From Diphasiastrum complanatum (lineage: Eukaryota > Streptophyta > Lycopodiopsida > Lycopodiales > Lycopodiaceae): a stretch of 64,000 nt of DNA. Numbering within the stretch: position 1 is the stretch's first letter; the number at the start of each line of letters is the position of its first letter. The stretch covers positions 76,483,021 to 76,547,020 of the forward strand of contig CM055096.1 in NCBI GenBank assembly GCA_029204225.1, given 5' to 3'. The notes under the pieces are model-generated. The model did not search any database, was not told the origin of the DNA, and saw only the letters and a program-made list of their open reading frames with translations. The translations under genes were made by a program, and so were the position numbers. Of the stretch, positions 43,931 to 59,611 are shown one piece after another.

Positions 43931-44034
43931 ATCTGAAGATCGAGTGGTGGATAATACTACAAAAATAATTAGGTAGATTGAAATTTGAGAAGTTTTGCAC
44001 TCTATTATGAATAGAAGAGTGCAATTTTATCATT

Positions 44035-44290
44035 GAGGGAGAGTGTTAGAAAGGTTCATTGTACAATGATAAACCTCACTCTACACTCTAAGTTGGGATC
44101 CATTTAGACTAAACTTAGTTGTACTTTAAACTCTAGACTCTTAGACTACTCAAAGCCCTATTTTTTTTTCTCTTATTGCAGTGTACTTTCTTTGAGTATT
44201 ACAATTGTGTGTGCTAGTGCTTTTGGTATCTCATCTCCTTTACTTCCTAGGACAATTGCTCGGCATGTTGAGTTGCAACTAAAATGGGGT
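44035..44290 (+). mobile_element. purine tract and 3' LTR start of an otherwise lost element
   Basis: GAGGGAGAG (44035-44043) directly precedes TGTTAGAAAGGTTC, the structure of a polypurine tract followed by a 3' LTR on the plus strand. No coding remnant is attached on this strand, and the right end of the LTR is not defined; 44290 is only an estimate. Confidence 0.5.
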
Positions 44291-45148
44291 GCTTGAGTTG
44301 CGACGATTCAAACGAGCCAATCAAAACTGCAGCGATCCATTTAGAGTAGGCACAGAAGTCGAAACGGATTGGTCGTTTGCCCGCCGCCATCTCACTTGCC
44401 AAGGCATCAAATACAGCCTCTCCAAAAGAATCTCAATTGAAGCTAATGTGAAACCAGCCTTTTTACAAACTGGTTCAAAAGAAAACCTGAAAGGTAGGAG
44501 TTCGATTTCACACCTGCCCTTCTTCGCGATCTCGCCTTTTGTGTTTGATGCGACCTTGTCTTCGTCTTCTTCGATATCGAGCAATTTTTCTGGATTAGCA
44601 TCGATTTCCATCATCGATGCTTGCCTGTTTGCAGATCATTGCAAAAAATTGCAGGTGCTGAGCAGGAATGGAATAGATTGCATCTTTGATACGGTTTTGC
44701 GCATTTTCAAGAGCTTCAGTTGGGATTTTGTCAGAGATTTGTTGAATTATTACTCCCACACGCTCATTTTTATTGCGCATTCTTTGAGATGTTAAGCTTG
44801 GTTCATTCCCACTTTGCTGGATTCTTAAATGTCTACTTAGCGATGCATGATATTGATTTGGATTATCGAATTGTTGATTAACGATGTGTGATATTGATTT
44901 GGCTTCACAATACAAGAACATACAAGTGTTCATAGTGTTCACTATTGCTTAGTTATGCTCCGTTGGATCCATGTTTTTACCAGCGACGCATAATTTTGAT
45001 ATTTACTCGCAAAGAGTTGACTGCATAATCTTGACGTTTTAAAGCCCGACGATATGAGATAGCTCTTCGTTCTTGTGCATTCAAGAGAAGCATTTTGTAC
45101 AAGAAATCTTTTCTTTTTCTTTTTGCCCTGTTTTTTTTTGGGATAAAT
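44291..45148. other. unassigned upstream region of the TRAF-type gene
   Basis: Both strands hold open frames here (plus 44289-44795, minus 44321-44614 and 44595-44942). None shows a recognisable motif, and overlapping antisense frames of this size are not strong evidence. It may contain the distal promoter of the downstream gene. Confidence 0.4.
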
Positions 45149-45503
45149 ACAAGAAATTTTGATCAGTCACATTAAACCTAAATAGATCTTTGATTTCCTA
45201 AGCCATTTTGCTTGATCTGCCTAGGTTATATAGAAGAAATCTTGACCAATTACACATTTCCGAAACCCAAGCAGATCTAAGATTGCTTGAGCAATCTTGC
45301 TTGATCTGCTTAGTGCTATATCAGATAAACAACTCTTTCCTTCCTATTTTCTTTGAAAGCTGGGTCTGGATATAAGGGAAGCGTTGAGTACAAAGGAGCG
45401 GCCAGATTGTCTACAACAAAAAATCTTGATCAATCACGTTGGTGTTATTCGCAAAACCTGAGGAGATCTCCGATCGCCTGAGCATTTCTGTTTGATCCCC
45501 ATT
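45149..45503. repeat. three diverged ~88-bp repeats upstream of the TRAF-type gene
   Basis: Copies at 45149-45231, 45232-45321 and 45416-45503 share the order ACAAGAAATyTTGAtCA, a middle AGATCT-like word, then TTGCTTGATCTGC (copy 3: TCTGTTTGATCCCC). The third ends only 16 bases before the start codon. They may be promoter or 5' UTR repeats. Confidence 0.65.
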
Positions 45504-45518
45504 CATGTGAGGGTAGAT

Positions 45519-48500
45519 ATGTTACCTTCAGTTGTCCCGGCGGCAAGTAGGGATGGCCATACAGATCTTCTATCATTTGATGGCGTGGCTTTGTCACCGT
45601 CTGCTGTGTTCGAGTGTGGATATTATGAGGTGGAGCAGGTTCAGTACATAGCGGATGCATTCTTGCAAACCCTTGCCGCAGCCTGTGTCGAGAAAACTGT
45701 AGGGGATCCTTTTAACACGCCGGTGTCGTTCGTCATGGATCTAAAGAAAGAATTGTTGGATTATTTGGACTACCATAGCAAGGCGTATGTCGCAGGCACT
45801 TCCACTTTTTACATCGAAGAACCTCCTTTATCTCCTTCAGAATTGGTCGACGTCTTTCTTGATGAGTTCGTGAGTTCAAAGAAAAATCTTTTTAGTAAAG
45901 TGTCCAGCATAATCATGAATAGTGAAAGAAAGGAAGATAAGATTGAAGAATTGATTTCACGGTTAGAACGAAAAGGAGCATGGCTGGCAGGCCAAAGGGA
46001 GTCACTGGCCAAGGCAATCATCAAAACAGTGGACACATATAAGATTAGCCATTGTGAGGAGGTGTTTTCCTCGATCGAGGACCTTTCGCAGCATAAGCTT
46101 AAATGCTCCTTTCGGCCATTGAACTGCGGCAATGAGGGATGTTCAGAGGTTTTTTCTGCTCTCAAGGTAAAAGCGCATGATGCCGTGTGCTCTTGGAAGC
46201 TTATACCCTGCGAACAGGGGTGCAGCAGCAATGTGCTAAGATCAGAAATGGACAAGCATTGTCTCACTGTTTGCTCCATGAAATTGGTCACCTGTCCTTT
46301 CTTTCAAGCGGGTTGCGAGGAGAGCGTGCCTGAGCCTGCCCTCGAAGAACACTCGCAGCAGTCTTTAGGTCAGCATCTTCTCTTAGTACTGAGATTGCTT
46401 CAGGAGCAAAGTACGTTGATCAACAATCAAGCACAAAGGATCACTGTGCTTGAAAAGGTAAAGTTTGTAAGATTTGTTTCCTCTTTCAAGACCTGATCGA
46501 ACTCGTTGCTGCTTTAGATTGTTGGCCTTAACTCATCAGTGAGATATGTTTTATGATCGTATATCAGAAACCTCTTGTCCTTACTGGAGTTCTTTTCCTG
46601 TAAATTCCGTTCTGGTTGTGAATTCATAAAGTAAGAGTTTTACTGATCTGGCTCACCTGTTCGATTACTGTGTCATTACCGACTTAAGTAGGTTCATCCT
46701 GTAACCCTCCCAGGTATCAAAGAGCTTATATTCCTTATCTTTCCAGTCTCTAAGTTTCAAAATCTAAAGAAGAATTTCGTTCTGTAATACTTCAGAGAGC
46801 ATAGTCAGAGGCAGAAGCTTGTTAGTGCACCCACCCTTCTAAAGCACCTTTAGCAACACATTGGCTGGACATATGCATGAACATGCATACAAGTATAATA
46901 CGTTCAATTTATGGCAGTACACAACTTAGTTGAAGCGAGAAATGACTATATAGAAGAAAGACTAATCTCTTGGATCAATTGGGTACAATTTTTTTAACAG
47001 CCTGTAAAAGGTAATAGCAGGAAAGTACAAAAGTAGCTTTTATGTGGATCACCCTTGTATATCAGAAAGGCCTTTATTTCAGATTGCAGTTACTCTGCCT
47101 GCCTTTCAAGTATACTCGTACATTAATGATAAAGAGCAATCCTTTTGACTATGTAGAATTGAAGCAGCAATCAGTGCATGTTGTAATTATGTGACATAAA
47201 TGCACGTCCTGTTTCTGAACTTGTGCCAGGAAATCCCATGAGGGTTTCCCGGAATGTGCATTTAAAAATATGCATTTTTTCGTTTTTTGAAAAAAAAAAC
47301 AGGATTTTTGGTGCTTTCTTTGTTTTAGCACATTGTAAAAAAAATTCAGGTTGTCTGAATTTTTTTCTTTGCTGCTGTTTTTTTTGGACTTCTAGAAAAA
47401 AATTTCGGATAACAGTTGCAGTGGAACCTTAGTTGCCCGTTCTGGAACGCGTTCCAGAACGCGTTCCGTTCCGGAACGAGACCATCAAAAACAAAAACAT
47501 ACGTTTTTTTAACAAAGGAAAAAAAAACCATAATATCTAAGGAAGCTTGAGGAGCATCTAAGCTCGAAGGAAAAAGAACAGTAAATCACTCAGCAAATAA
47601 AATGGCAAACATCGATTGGACATAAAAAGCACAATTACCAAAAAAATACGTAAAGAGCATATCATGGACGTGGTCCAGGAGTTTCCAGTGATGGTGAGCT
47701 TGTGGAAAGAAAGCAGGAAGCCTTGTGGACGTTCACCTTTGAAATTTGAACACACAGTGATAAGGTGCCAGCAGGCAGGGTACAGAGATCCGTGACTCAG
47801 AAGTTGTATGTCCGAGCTGCCCCGATCGGTTCAACGGAAACATCGGATTTAGAGACGGGGGAAGGGCTATTCAGATACATATATGAGAAATGGATGAGCA
47901 TTAGCCTTCACTTCATATGATGAATATTCCCGATATGCACAATTGCCCCGGTTTCCAGCTATGTAGTCAGTCCAACTGAGCTGCATTGTAGATTATTATA
48001 GACGGTTCTTCAGTATTCACTTCATCTTTTTCTTGACGAATTCAGGAGAGGGCGATTCTGAAGCAAGAATGTCAATCTCTTCATGAAAGCAATTGCTTTT
48101 TGAAGCAACAGGTAAAATTAGAAAATATGTCAGTCATCAATGAAATGCAAATGCAGAATGCGCGGGCCAGCAGGGTTGTTTTACATTTTTTTTTTTTAAC
48201 TCACAAAAAATTGTTCCGACCCAGTACGTTCCGGAATGTACGGAACGGAACGTTTCGACTCATTTTGGTTGGAACGGGCTTCTAAGAGTGGAACATAGAA
48301 CTGCTTTTTTGGATTTTTAGAAAAAAATAGCATTCCGGACAGCAATTGCAGCGGAATGTGTTCCATTGCATTTATACTATGTGACTTAAAAAAAGTATTG
48401 CAGCCTCAAAAAGCAAAACATTATACTAGCCTTATATTTTTTAGGTCCTTGTAACCTACACTTTGTTCATTCCTTTGATGCATTCCCTTCAACTTTATAA

Positions 48501-49700
48501 CCTAGAATGATGTTTTTGGCACTGTAAAATGAGTTCTGAATTTGCGAAGGTTTCTTGCAAAGTTAGAACCTTCTATGTTGCAGTAAATACCTGATTTCTC
48601 ACTTCAATAGTTGTGGTTCATATTTAGCTTAAGACTTTGGTTTATGGCTGGATTTCCTGGAAAGCTTTTATTCATAAGTTCACGTGCTAGATTTAATTTT
48701 AAATTGCTTTTTGTCGCATCTTGAGAAGACAAAAAGAATATGACTATGTAGCTTTTGATGATCCTCCACCAGCACCAGCACCAGCACCAGCACCTGGAGA
48801 ATTGGTTGATGCCTTTCACTTTCTTTTTGAATAGCACATAATTCATGCTCAGTAATTTGCTACATATCCTGTATATAAGTTTCAAAGGTCTGTGTCTATT
48901 GGCAATTATTACCAGTTTGTCATCACAATACTTCTGAATATAAGAATGGTTTAAACTCTTTTGGATCTTGGTCTATGCTTGTGTAGAAACTAAAGAAAAT
49001 ATTGCATTCTGTCTTCTGCGGCCTGCCATAAGCATTTAGGCATTCAGAAGATGTTTGCTTACATCCATATAGTAGTTGTCAACATTCTAGCTGATATGAT
49101 ACTTGAGATTTTTTCTATTGCATGAATGTCTGAAGTTCTGAACTATCCTTTAAAAATTAAAAAAATACTTTCACTGATTATTTCATGGTGTGTTTAAACA
49201 ATGTAGTCTGTTATGATTGTTTTCTTTATTTTGGGACACACTTAGCTACTTTTTGAAGCAAAAATTTGCAAGAGCTTTATCTTCTCCTTGATTGGACTAC
49301 TTATATCAGCAACTTTTGTCATTACTTACTCTCAATCAAGGCTTCAGCTTGTGCATGTTTTCCAGTCATTTGTGCATTAAGTTAAAGTTGGAATCATGCA
49401 TGCTGGATGACCTATGGTTTTTCTGTGAGCCGTCTATTAGCTTCAGGATGATTTGTACTAACAAATGAGTCGCTAAGTCCAGGTAAACTTTTGACACTCT
49501 TCTTGCTGCTCACCATTCCAACCTCACTTTTTATGGATCAATTATTGCAGGCATTGGTCAAGCAAAGCCATGAAGCTGTAGACATCAAATCATTGTCTTT
49601 GTTAGTGAAGGAGCAAGAAGTGAAGATCAGGACAATTGAGCAAGAGATGAATAAGCTACACCATTTGCATAGAGCCACAGATGTCTTAACAGAAGGATGA
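45519..49700 (+). CDS. TRAF-type zinc-finger protein
   Basis: Three exons join in phase 0: 45519-46457, 48046-48111 and 49551-49700, giving 384 residues. Donors are GTAAAG and GTAAAA; acceptors are TTCAG and TTGCAG. The start is the first ATG in frame (MLPSVVPAASRDG). Residues 1-175 are helical (YIADAFLQTLAAACVEKT, FLDEFVSSKKNLFSKVSS). Residues 179-277 hold a TRAF-type Cys/His array: CEEVFSSIEDLSQHKLKC, LNCGNEGCSEVF, CEQGCSSNVLRSEMDKHC, CPFFQAGCEE. Exons 2 and 3 encode a coiled coil (LKQECQSLHES; LVKEQEVKIRTIEQEMNK). It resembles the plant TRAF-type zinc-finger family represented by Arabidopsis At1g09920. Its function is poorly known; protein-protein or ubiquitin-related roles are inferred from the domain only. 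No RING or MATH domain. A further small exon inside the introns cannot be excluded. Confidence 0.85.
47258..47480. repeat. intronic repeat, copy 1 (GGAACG palindromes)
   Basis: It lies in intron 1 of the TRAF-type gene. It has TTTTTTGGACTTCTAGAAAA, then GGATAACAGTTGCAGTGGAA, then a run of GGAACG/CGTTCC words (47448-47479) forming overlapping palindromes. A related segment is in intron 2. Confidence 0.6.
48185..48365. repeat. intronic repeat, copy 2 (GGAACG palindromes)
   Basis: It lies in intron 2 of the same gene. ACGTTCCGGAATGTACGGAA precedes TTTTTTGGATTTTTAGAAAA and CAGCAATTGCAGCGGAATG. The components match copy 1 in a different order. Probably a dispersed non-autonomous element. Confidence 0.6.
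48764..48793. repeat. (ACCAGC)n microsatellite
   Basis: About five hexamer units in intron 2 of the TRAF-type gene. Confidence 0.8.
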
Positions 49701-51090
49701 GATTGGATTGAGTCTGCGCTAACATGCACGTAGAAATTGACATCTTCATTTCATGGGCATCCTGGCATTCGTGGAAGCATTTTTAGATAGCTTAGAAGTG
49801 TAGTGTTTCAATGTCATATACCTGAATTCGTTGTGTTATCTTCGCTTTGGGCCTCACAATTTTACATAATTGGGGTAGTTACAAATTGAAAATAAGAGCA
49901 ACAAGGTTACCCAAATTCAATCTGGATTTCAGCCTCGAAATCATGACATTCTATGAGTCTTATTTTTTTGTATGCTTGATACACTGATGAATTTAGGCCT
50001 CTTAAAGGATGTCCAAAGTTGACTTTTTATCATATTGAACATTGATTATCAATGTCTTCAGAATATGAGATAATTTCTTGATGGTTAAAAGCACATTTCA
50101 GCAAGAAATGCACCTTAGCATTGTGCTCATTTGAAGTGAATAGTTTTCCAATTGGAACTGAATGATGCTTGGCTGGTGAAACTCATGTGAGGAGGCTCAA
50201 CCATCTAATGAGCTCCCATTAGTATTATGGTTCAACTTGAAGGAGCCCACGATTTAGCAAGCAAGAATTCTGGTTTTTTCAGAGCAAGCTAAGTACCAAT
50301 TGAGGCATGCTACTTGCTGATTGCATTCAATTAGACAAAAAGACAACAAATGTTGCTGACATCGCTACTAAAATAGTGATCAAATTCTGCCGAAATCACA
50401 CACTAGAACGCTGCTCAACTAGAACTAAATCGCTCAAATTCTAGGTATGAACTTTTATGAGATTTCTTTTGCCACAAAAATAGAATGTAAGAGACAATGT
50501 TATGCGGCCCATATACTTCCAAGTGTGAATTTGTGCATGTTTTTCATTGTAGCAAATCATTAGCTCCCATCAATAAGTGAATTTTACATTGTGAATACCA
50601 CTTCATAGCTCTACTAAGAATAACTTGCTTAGTCAACATTTTGCACATGTATTTTAATAGCAAAAGCCTTAGCATACTGAATAAACTAGGCCACTAGCCT
50701 GTCGAATTCTAATCCTTAGCCGTAGAACACAATGCAAAAAATCATTCGCATAATGAGCCACTTAGGTGACTTAGGATAAATAGAGATTTCTTAAAGAAAG
50801 ATCATGTGAATAGCCATGTAAGGGCTTTATCCTCATTGTATATAAGGCCCAAATCCTTTGTATTTTGGGAGTAGTCCCTCATTTCCAGTAATCAGTATTT
50901 CAAGTTGTTTTCTCTTTTTTTTGTCTTGCTCTCTCTTCTCATTCGCTTCTCTTGTAGTTTTCAAGATTTCAAGTTGATTTCTCTTTCTCTCGTCTCTTGC
51001 TCTCTCTTTCTCTCTCTTCTCCTCTCAGTCCCTTAGATCTTGCTCTCTTCCTCGTCTTTCTCACTTTCTCTCCTTATACACATCTCTTTT
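49701..51090. other. no recognisable gene; CT-rich end
   Basis: Downstream flank of the TRAF-type gene. TATATAAGG at about 50840 is followed by a CT-rich stretch from 50900, an arrangement seen in some LTRs, but there is no primer-binding site or second copy. Confidence 0.45.
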
Positions 51091-51091
51091 C

Positions 51092-51200
51092 CCCTCCACT
51101 CTTTCTTATCCTCTTTTGCTTTTCATCTTTCTCTCTTTTCTTTTGCCATATGCATGGATGTTACCTTTTTAAAAAGAAGTAAATTTGTGTAATATAGTTC
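51092..51200 (+). repeat. foldback inverted repeat, left arm
   Basis: A CT-rich arm starting CCTCCACTCTTTCTTATCC and including GGATGTTACCTTTTTAAAAA aligns in inverse orientation with 51955-52062. The arms are about 105 bases and moderately diverged. Confidence 0.7.
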
Positions 51201-51954
51201 AAGCTTTTTTCCCTTTGAACCTTAGATTGTTTTGGTATTTGGGAGTGGTGTTTATGGTGATGTCTGCACCCAATAAAACGGGAGTAAAATTATGGTGAGG
51301 CCATTAGGTTGAGCCATAATTGAATGACCATTAAACCGAGTGTAAAGGTCACTAAGAAGGCTTTTCCCAAACGTACATGATTGTCTTAGCATTTTACATT
51401 ACCATTGAATATATTCTTATGGCCAATAGATTTTGACATTTTAAGAGGTCTAACTTGATGCCCAAATTTTTTATGGACATTTTATGAGTTGTGAAATGCT
51501 TTTGAAAAGTTTTATGGACATCAAGATTCATATGTCACGTTTACAAATGATAATCTACTATACATTTTAGTTTAAATCTTTTTCCATAAAGCAACTCACG
51601 CACAAAGCTAACCATAATATTTAAAGGAATAATGTTCTTTGCATAATTTAATATACTTTGAACACATTAAGTGAAATGCCAACACGATAATGTTTAAGTA
51701 TTTTTCAACTCTCTCTATTTTATGGCGAAACCACGTGTACTGTAGATAACATTTTTTTCACACCTCAGTTTTCCATCTGTTGCTTTGCTTTGTTTTGGTG
51801 AGGTTGATGTTGTCAATTAAAGAATGGAAAGTTAGTGCTTATAAGAGCAATGTCTATAGTGGAAGTGGTTTCACCGTAAAAGAGAGCTCAAAAAATATCA
51901 AAACATAGCTAAAACACAAGCAAAACATGCTAAGATAACAAAAGAAAACAAAGT

Positions 51955-52062
51955 AGAACTACATTACACTAATCTTCTTGCCTTAAGAAATGTAACATCA
52001 ATGATTATGTTAAAAAAGATAGAGAGAGAGAATAAAATAAAAAGAAGATAAGGAAAGAGTGG
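51955..52062 (-). repeat. foldback inverted repeat, right arm
   Basis: GA-rich arm complementary to 51092-51200. The loop between the arms is about 755 bases and shows no coding content. Confidence 0.7.
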
Positions 52063-52068
52063 AGGATA

Positions 52069-54920
<2,852 letters not shown>

Positions 54921-54924
54921 AGGG

Positions 54925-56040
<1,116 letters not shown>

Positions 56041-57002
56041 GAGAGTTGAACTGTTAAAGAGATTTTTGTCTTTTTAAGGACACCTTCAACTTTCTAAGGG
56101 CACCTTCGACTTTTTCGCAAAAACCCAAAAGGAGAGAAAAATGCCGAAGGTTGTCTGTTTTTGAACGAGGAACATTTCCAACCACTTCCCGTAATTTGCA
56201 AATTGAGAGAAAATCACTTCACGTAAAATGCGAAGTGAGAGATTTTGTGACGTCCTCGTTTGTGTCAACGATCCTGATTTGTTGACTGTATATACTATGT
56301 ATAGTTGTCACAAAAGCCATATACTTCCAAGTACAACGACTTTCATAATTAGGTGACAAGCATTCAATGTAGTTAATACACGGATGAAATCTATAAATAG
56401 ATCATCCAAGCACAGATTATGGGTCGCTCCATCCATGAGACGTATTATTCGAGCCTCCTAGTTACGCCGTCAATTTTTGGTTGTCATTGCTATTTGTATT
56501 GTGCTTCAGTGTAATATAGCAGCAATAGTTTTTCTATTGCTATATAACGTAGATGAATGCTTGTTGTGATTGAATGCACTCTATCATTGTTTGATCGCGC
56601 TTGTTTATTCACTCTGATCAAAACACAGACGTCTACGACTCCTCAGTTTCCGATCAGACGATGGCTGTTTTTGATATCTGAGGAACTTGCGATATCATAT
56701 TGCTCTTCCATTTATTTCAGAACCATACATCACATTGAATCTGATTTTCAGGGATACCACACACAAACCATTTCTAATATCTTTGGTGGACTGGACTTTC
56801 ATTTTTGAGAGTATGAATTAATTTTTAAGATCCTGTTGGCCAATTAGAGCACTTAAAGTTGTGATTATATTCAACATAAACTTTCTATTAGACTATTTTT
56901 GCATTTAGCAGCTGATTGTAATGGGAGAGCTGTTTTGCAATATTCCTGCTCTCTTCTCCATTCGCGTTCTTCTATCTCCCTTGTCCCATCAGGATTAGAT
57001 TA
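56041..57002. other. no recognisable gene
   Basis: Sequence between the minisatellite and a gypsy gag fragment. TATAAATAG at about 56390 could belong to an LTR, but no ends are visible. Confidence 0.4.
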
Positions 57003-57700
57003 CAAAACTCCACAAACAACACATGGAATAATTGACAGTCCAGTTTGACCAAAAATTGAAGGCCTTTCAAAGTATTGTAGCAACATCTTCTAATGTGCCT
57101 AATCAGAATCAACTACAATACCCACGATGAGAGAATGTATGGTGTCCAGTTTGTACAAAAAACCATACAGCCAATGAGTGTCCAGTTTTGAAACAAAATC
57201 TCAAACTGACACATCGATATTGCTATCTATGCAATGTGTCATTGCATGAAATAGCGTTTTGTCCATTCAACTCCAAGATTATTCATCAAAAGAGAAATCA
57301 ATCCCAGACCTCTTATCCATACCACCAAGGGGCACCGAATGCGGCACCACGGTTTGGAGCTCCAATGAATCAGCAAGGCATGGCATTACCTACACCACTA
57401 GGGCCAACTAACAATCAAGTGGCCCAAGTAAACCTAACAACAACATAGTATGATATACCACCCAACCTGAGCAACAACAGTGGTATGGACTGGATGAGCC
57501 ATATGTTAATCTGGCTATCAACGAATATTTTGTGACATGCATTGTCCAACCTCAGCACCAAGGTGAGAGAATTTACGGCTGCTTTGGATGTGGAGAAGGG
57601 CATAGAATTGCCGAATGCCCTCATAAGAGCATATACATGCTCTTCTTCCGAGAGTGTGAAACGAGCACTGCTACAAGAATTGCCCATTAAGACCTAGAGC
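57003..57700 (+). pseudogene. gypsy gag end with three zinc knuckles
   Basis: A helix (LTVQFDQKLKAFQSIVATSS) leads to CPVCTKNHTANEC and, 17 residues on, CYLCNVSLHEIAFC (C-x2-C-x5-H-x4-C). After a proline/glutamine-rich stretch and frame slips comes a third knuckle CFGCGEGHRIAEC. The first two knuckles are the paired type seen at 34790. Stops at about 57127 and 57446. Confidence 0.75.
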
Positions 57701-58099
57701 GAGTGCACCACTGAATCTAATCATGATGGAGACAAAAGTAGCTCCAAGGTGAGTGCCACAGAAATCTCCAATTCTCCATATTCCGGTGTTAGTAGTTACG
57801 TGAGCCCAAAAATGGAAAGGAGTGGCACCATTCCCACCCTCTTTAGTATTATTGGCAGATGATCAACCTTTGGCTGCAAGACCATATCTTAACGCAAGGA
57901 CGAACATTACTAGAGAATATGCCATTGGATACAGGAGGCCCAGGCAAAGGAAGCAGCACAAGCCAAGAAAAAACTGGCAGAACCTCAAGCCTCAGAAGTT
58001 TCAGCACCATCCGCTGACTCACCATTAAGATTAGATCTTAATGACTCATTGCACCATCAAGAATTACCATTCTAGATGGGAGAGTCTGAAGTTCCACAA

Positions 58100-58860
58100 A
58101 TATAATTGCTCACAAGTCTATTGACTAGCAGAATGAACTTATCCCTCGGAGAGTTCCCGCGGACACAAGCAAAGAGAGTTCTAGCAAAATGGATCATTTC
58201 GAAACTTGAACCAACAATAAAAGAGCCCTTGTATTGTGCGGGCTACAAAGGAACCAACAACGTCCTCAATATTGGAGCAGCGTGGGAGAGTGAGCAACAC
58301 AACATCACCCTGCCAATCAAACACAACAGATATGAGGACGAAGCCACTATGATAGATGGGGGATCAGTAGTTAGCTTCATCTCTACTACCTTATATCAAA
58401 AATGAGGTTTACAGGGACTGAAAACCAACAATATTTGCTATCAAACTATCTGATCAGTCTTGTGTAAAACCAAAAGATTTAGTTGAAGACATTCTAGTAA
58501 AATAGTGGGAGTGCAATTTGTAATCACCTTTGTAATTATGGAAGTTCCAGAGTCTCTTTTGGCTTATCGAGTCTTATTGGGAATACCTTGGATGAGAGTC
58601 CGCAAGTGGTTCACAATTGGGGGACCGGAAAACTCACCTTCGAGAATAGATTGCAAGCAATAAAGGTAGATCCAACCACTTGGGCAGTGAAACCTATTAC
58701 TCCGAAGACTAATGATGATTCCCCCACCACAAACCATAGTATTGACTGCCCGAGACTAGTCAAGGGAGTTCATTACAACTTTCAAACTGATATTGTGCGT
58801 TGGACAGAAGCATTAGCCACAGTTGATTGTATGGCTATTGTGGGTATTCTCTGTATATAA
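58100..58860 (+). pseudogene. gypsy aspartic protease and linker
   Basis: YCAGYKGTNNVLNIGAAW leads to the active site ATMIDGGSVVSFIS, again DGGS. In shifted frames come GVQFVITFVIMEVPESLLAY and RVLLGIPWM, the usual end of the domain. The linker HYNFQTDIVRWTEALATVDC matches the linker of the minus-strand copy at about 38240-38300. Confidence 0.7.
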
Positions 58861-58886
58861 ATGAAATAGCCAGAAGTAGTAAAATA

Positions 58887-59594
58887 TGTTGCGACATGGC
58901 ATCCTGCGAGCGTAAACCCATAGCCCAATGAGCACTTGTAAATAATGTATTTTAATTAAACTAGACTTTGGGCCATGTAATTCAAATAATGTTTAAAAGA
59001 CCAAAGTTTGAGTTAACTAAGTTTCCTAAGTTTTGTTTAGTGGTCAAAAGTCAAATGGTGGTAGGTGGGTGTGCTTCTTTGTGCACATAGATTAGGAATC
59101 TGTGTTTCTTTTGAAGGGTTAGGATTTCAATCTTACCTTCTTGAAGTAGCCAATAGAAACCAAGGGGCAAGGGCCTCCCCAAAGATAAAAAGACACCTCT
59201 TGTAACCCATCTGACATGCTAATTGAGAGGAGGAAACTCTACTAGTTTGGATATTCAAGCATCCTCATTGTGCTATTGCCTTGTGTCTTGTGCTATATGC
59301 TTGTAGTTGTTTTTTTCCTTCATTTGCTATTTCATTGTTTATGTTAGCTTAAGCTTCTTCACTTGATTCGTGCCATTGCTAATGAGTGCCTCCCTCTAAC
59401 ACACTCTCTCTCTCATCTCCTTTCATCTCCTTCAAGGATGAATGTGTGTGGTTAGTGTTAGTGAGCTAGAGTTAGAGTGGAGGTAGAGTTAGTTTAGTGT
59501 AGAGCAACTATTCTAAGTTAGGTTCCTATCATTTTGTCTTAATCCCTTTTGACAGGCGGAGGGCCGTTCACCATCGACTTGCTACACTCTACAG
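58887..59594 (+). mobile_element. 5' LTR of a second tRNA-Asp gypsy element
   Basis: It ends CTACACTCTACA one base before the primer-binding site. The candidate start TGTTGCGACATGG is 708 bases upstream, close to the length and start (TGTTGC) of the LTR at 32006. A GATAAAAAG box at about 59187 may be the TATA element. There is no partner LTR. Confidence 0.55.
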
Positions 59595-59595
59595 T

Positions 59596-59611
59596 GGCGC
59601 CGTTCCCGGGA
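59596..59611 (+). other. primer-binding site (tRNA-Asp)
   Basis: TGGCGCCGTTCCCGGG fits the complement of the tRNA-Asp 3' end with one mismatch (C for G at position 11). Confidence 0.85.

Larger units (their letters stand above)
57003..58886 (+). mobile_element. gypsy gag-protease fragment
   Basis: A plus-strand relative of the elements at 32006 and 38194: end of gag with knuckles, then protease and linker, truncated where a new LTR begins at 58887. RT and later domains are absent. Stops are common. Confidence 0.75.

Noticed and set aside
44289-44942. Overlapping frames on both strands (168, 97 and 115 codons)
   Set aside because: No recognisable domain or motif, and mutual antisense overlap. 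It could be a real exon, but nothing in the sequence supports choosing one.
50830-51180. Complete LTR with TATATAAGG and CT-rich R/U5
   Set aside because: No TG/CA ends, primer-binding site or partner copy could be found; recorded only as a CT-rich region and inverted-repeat arm.
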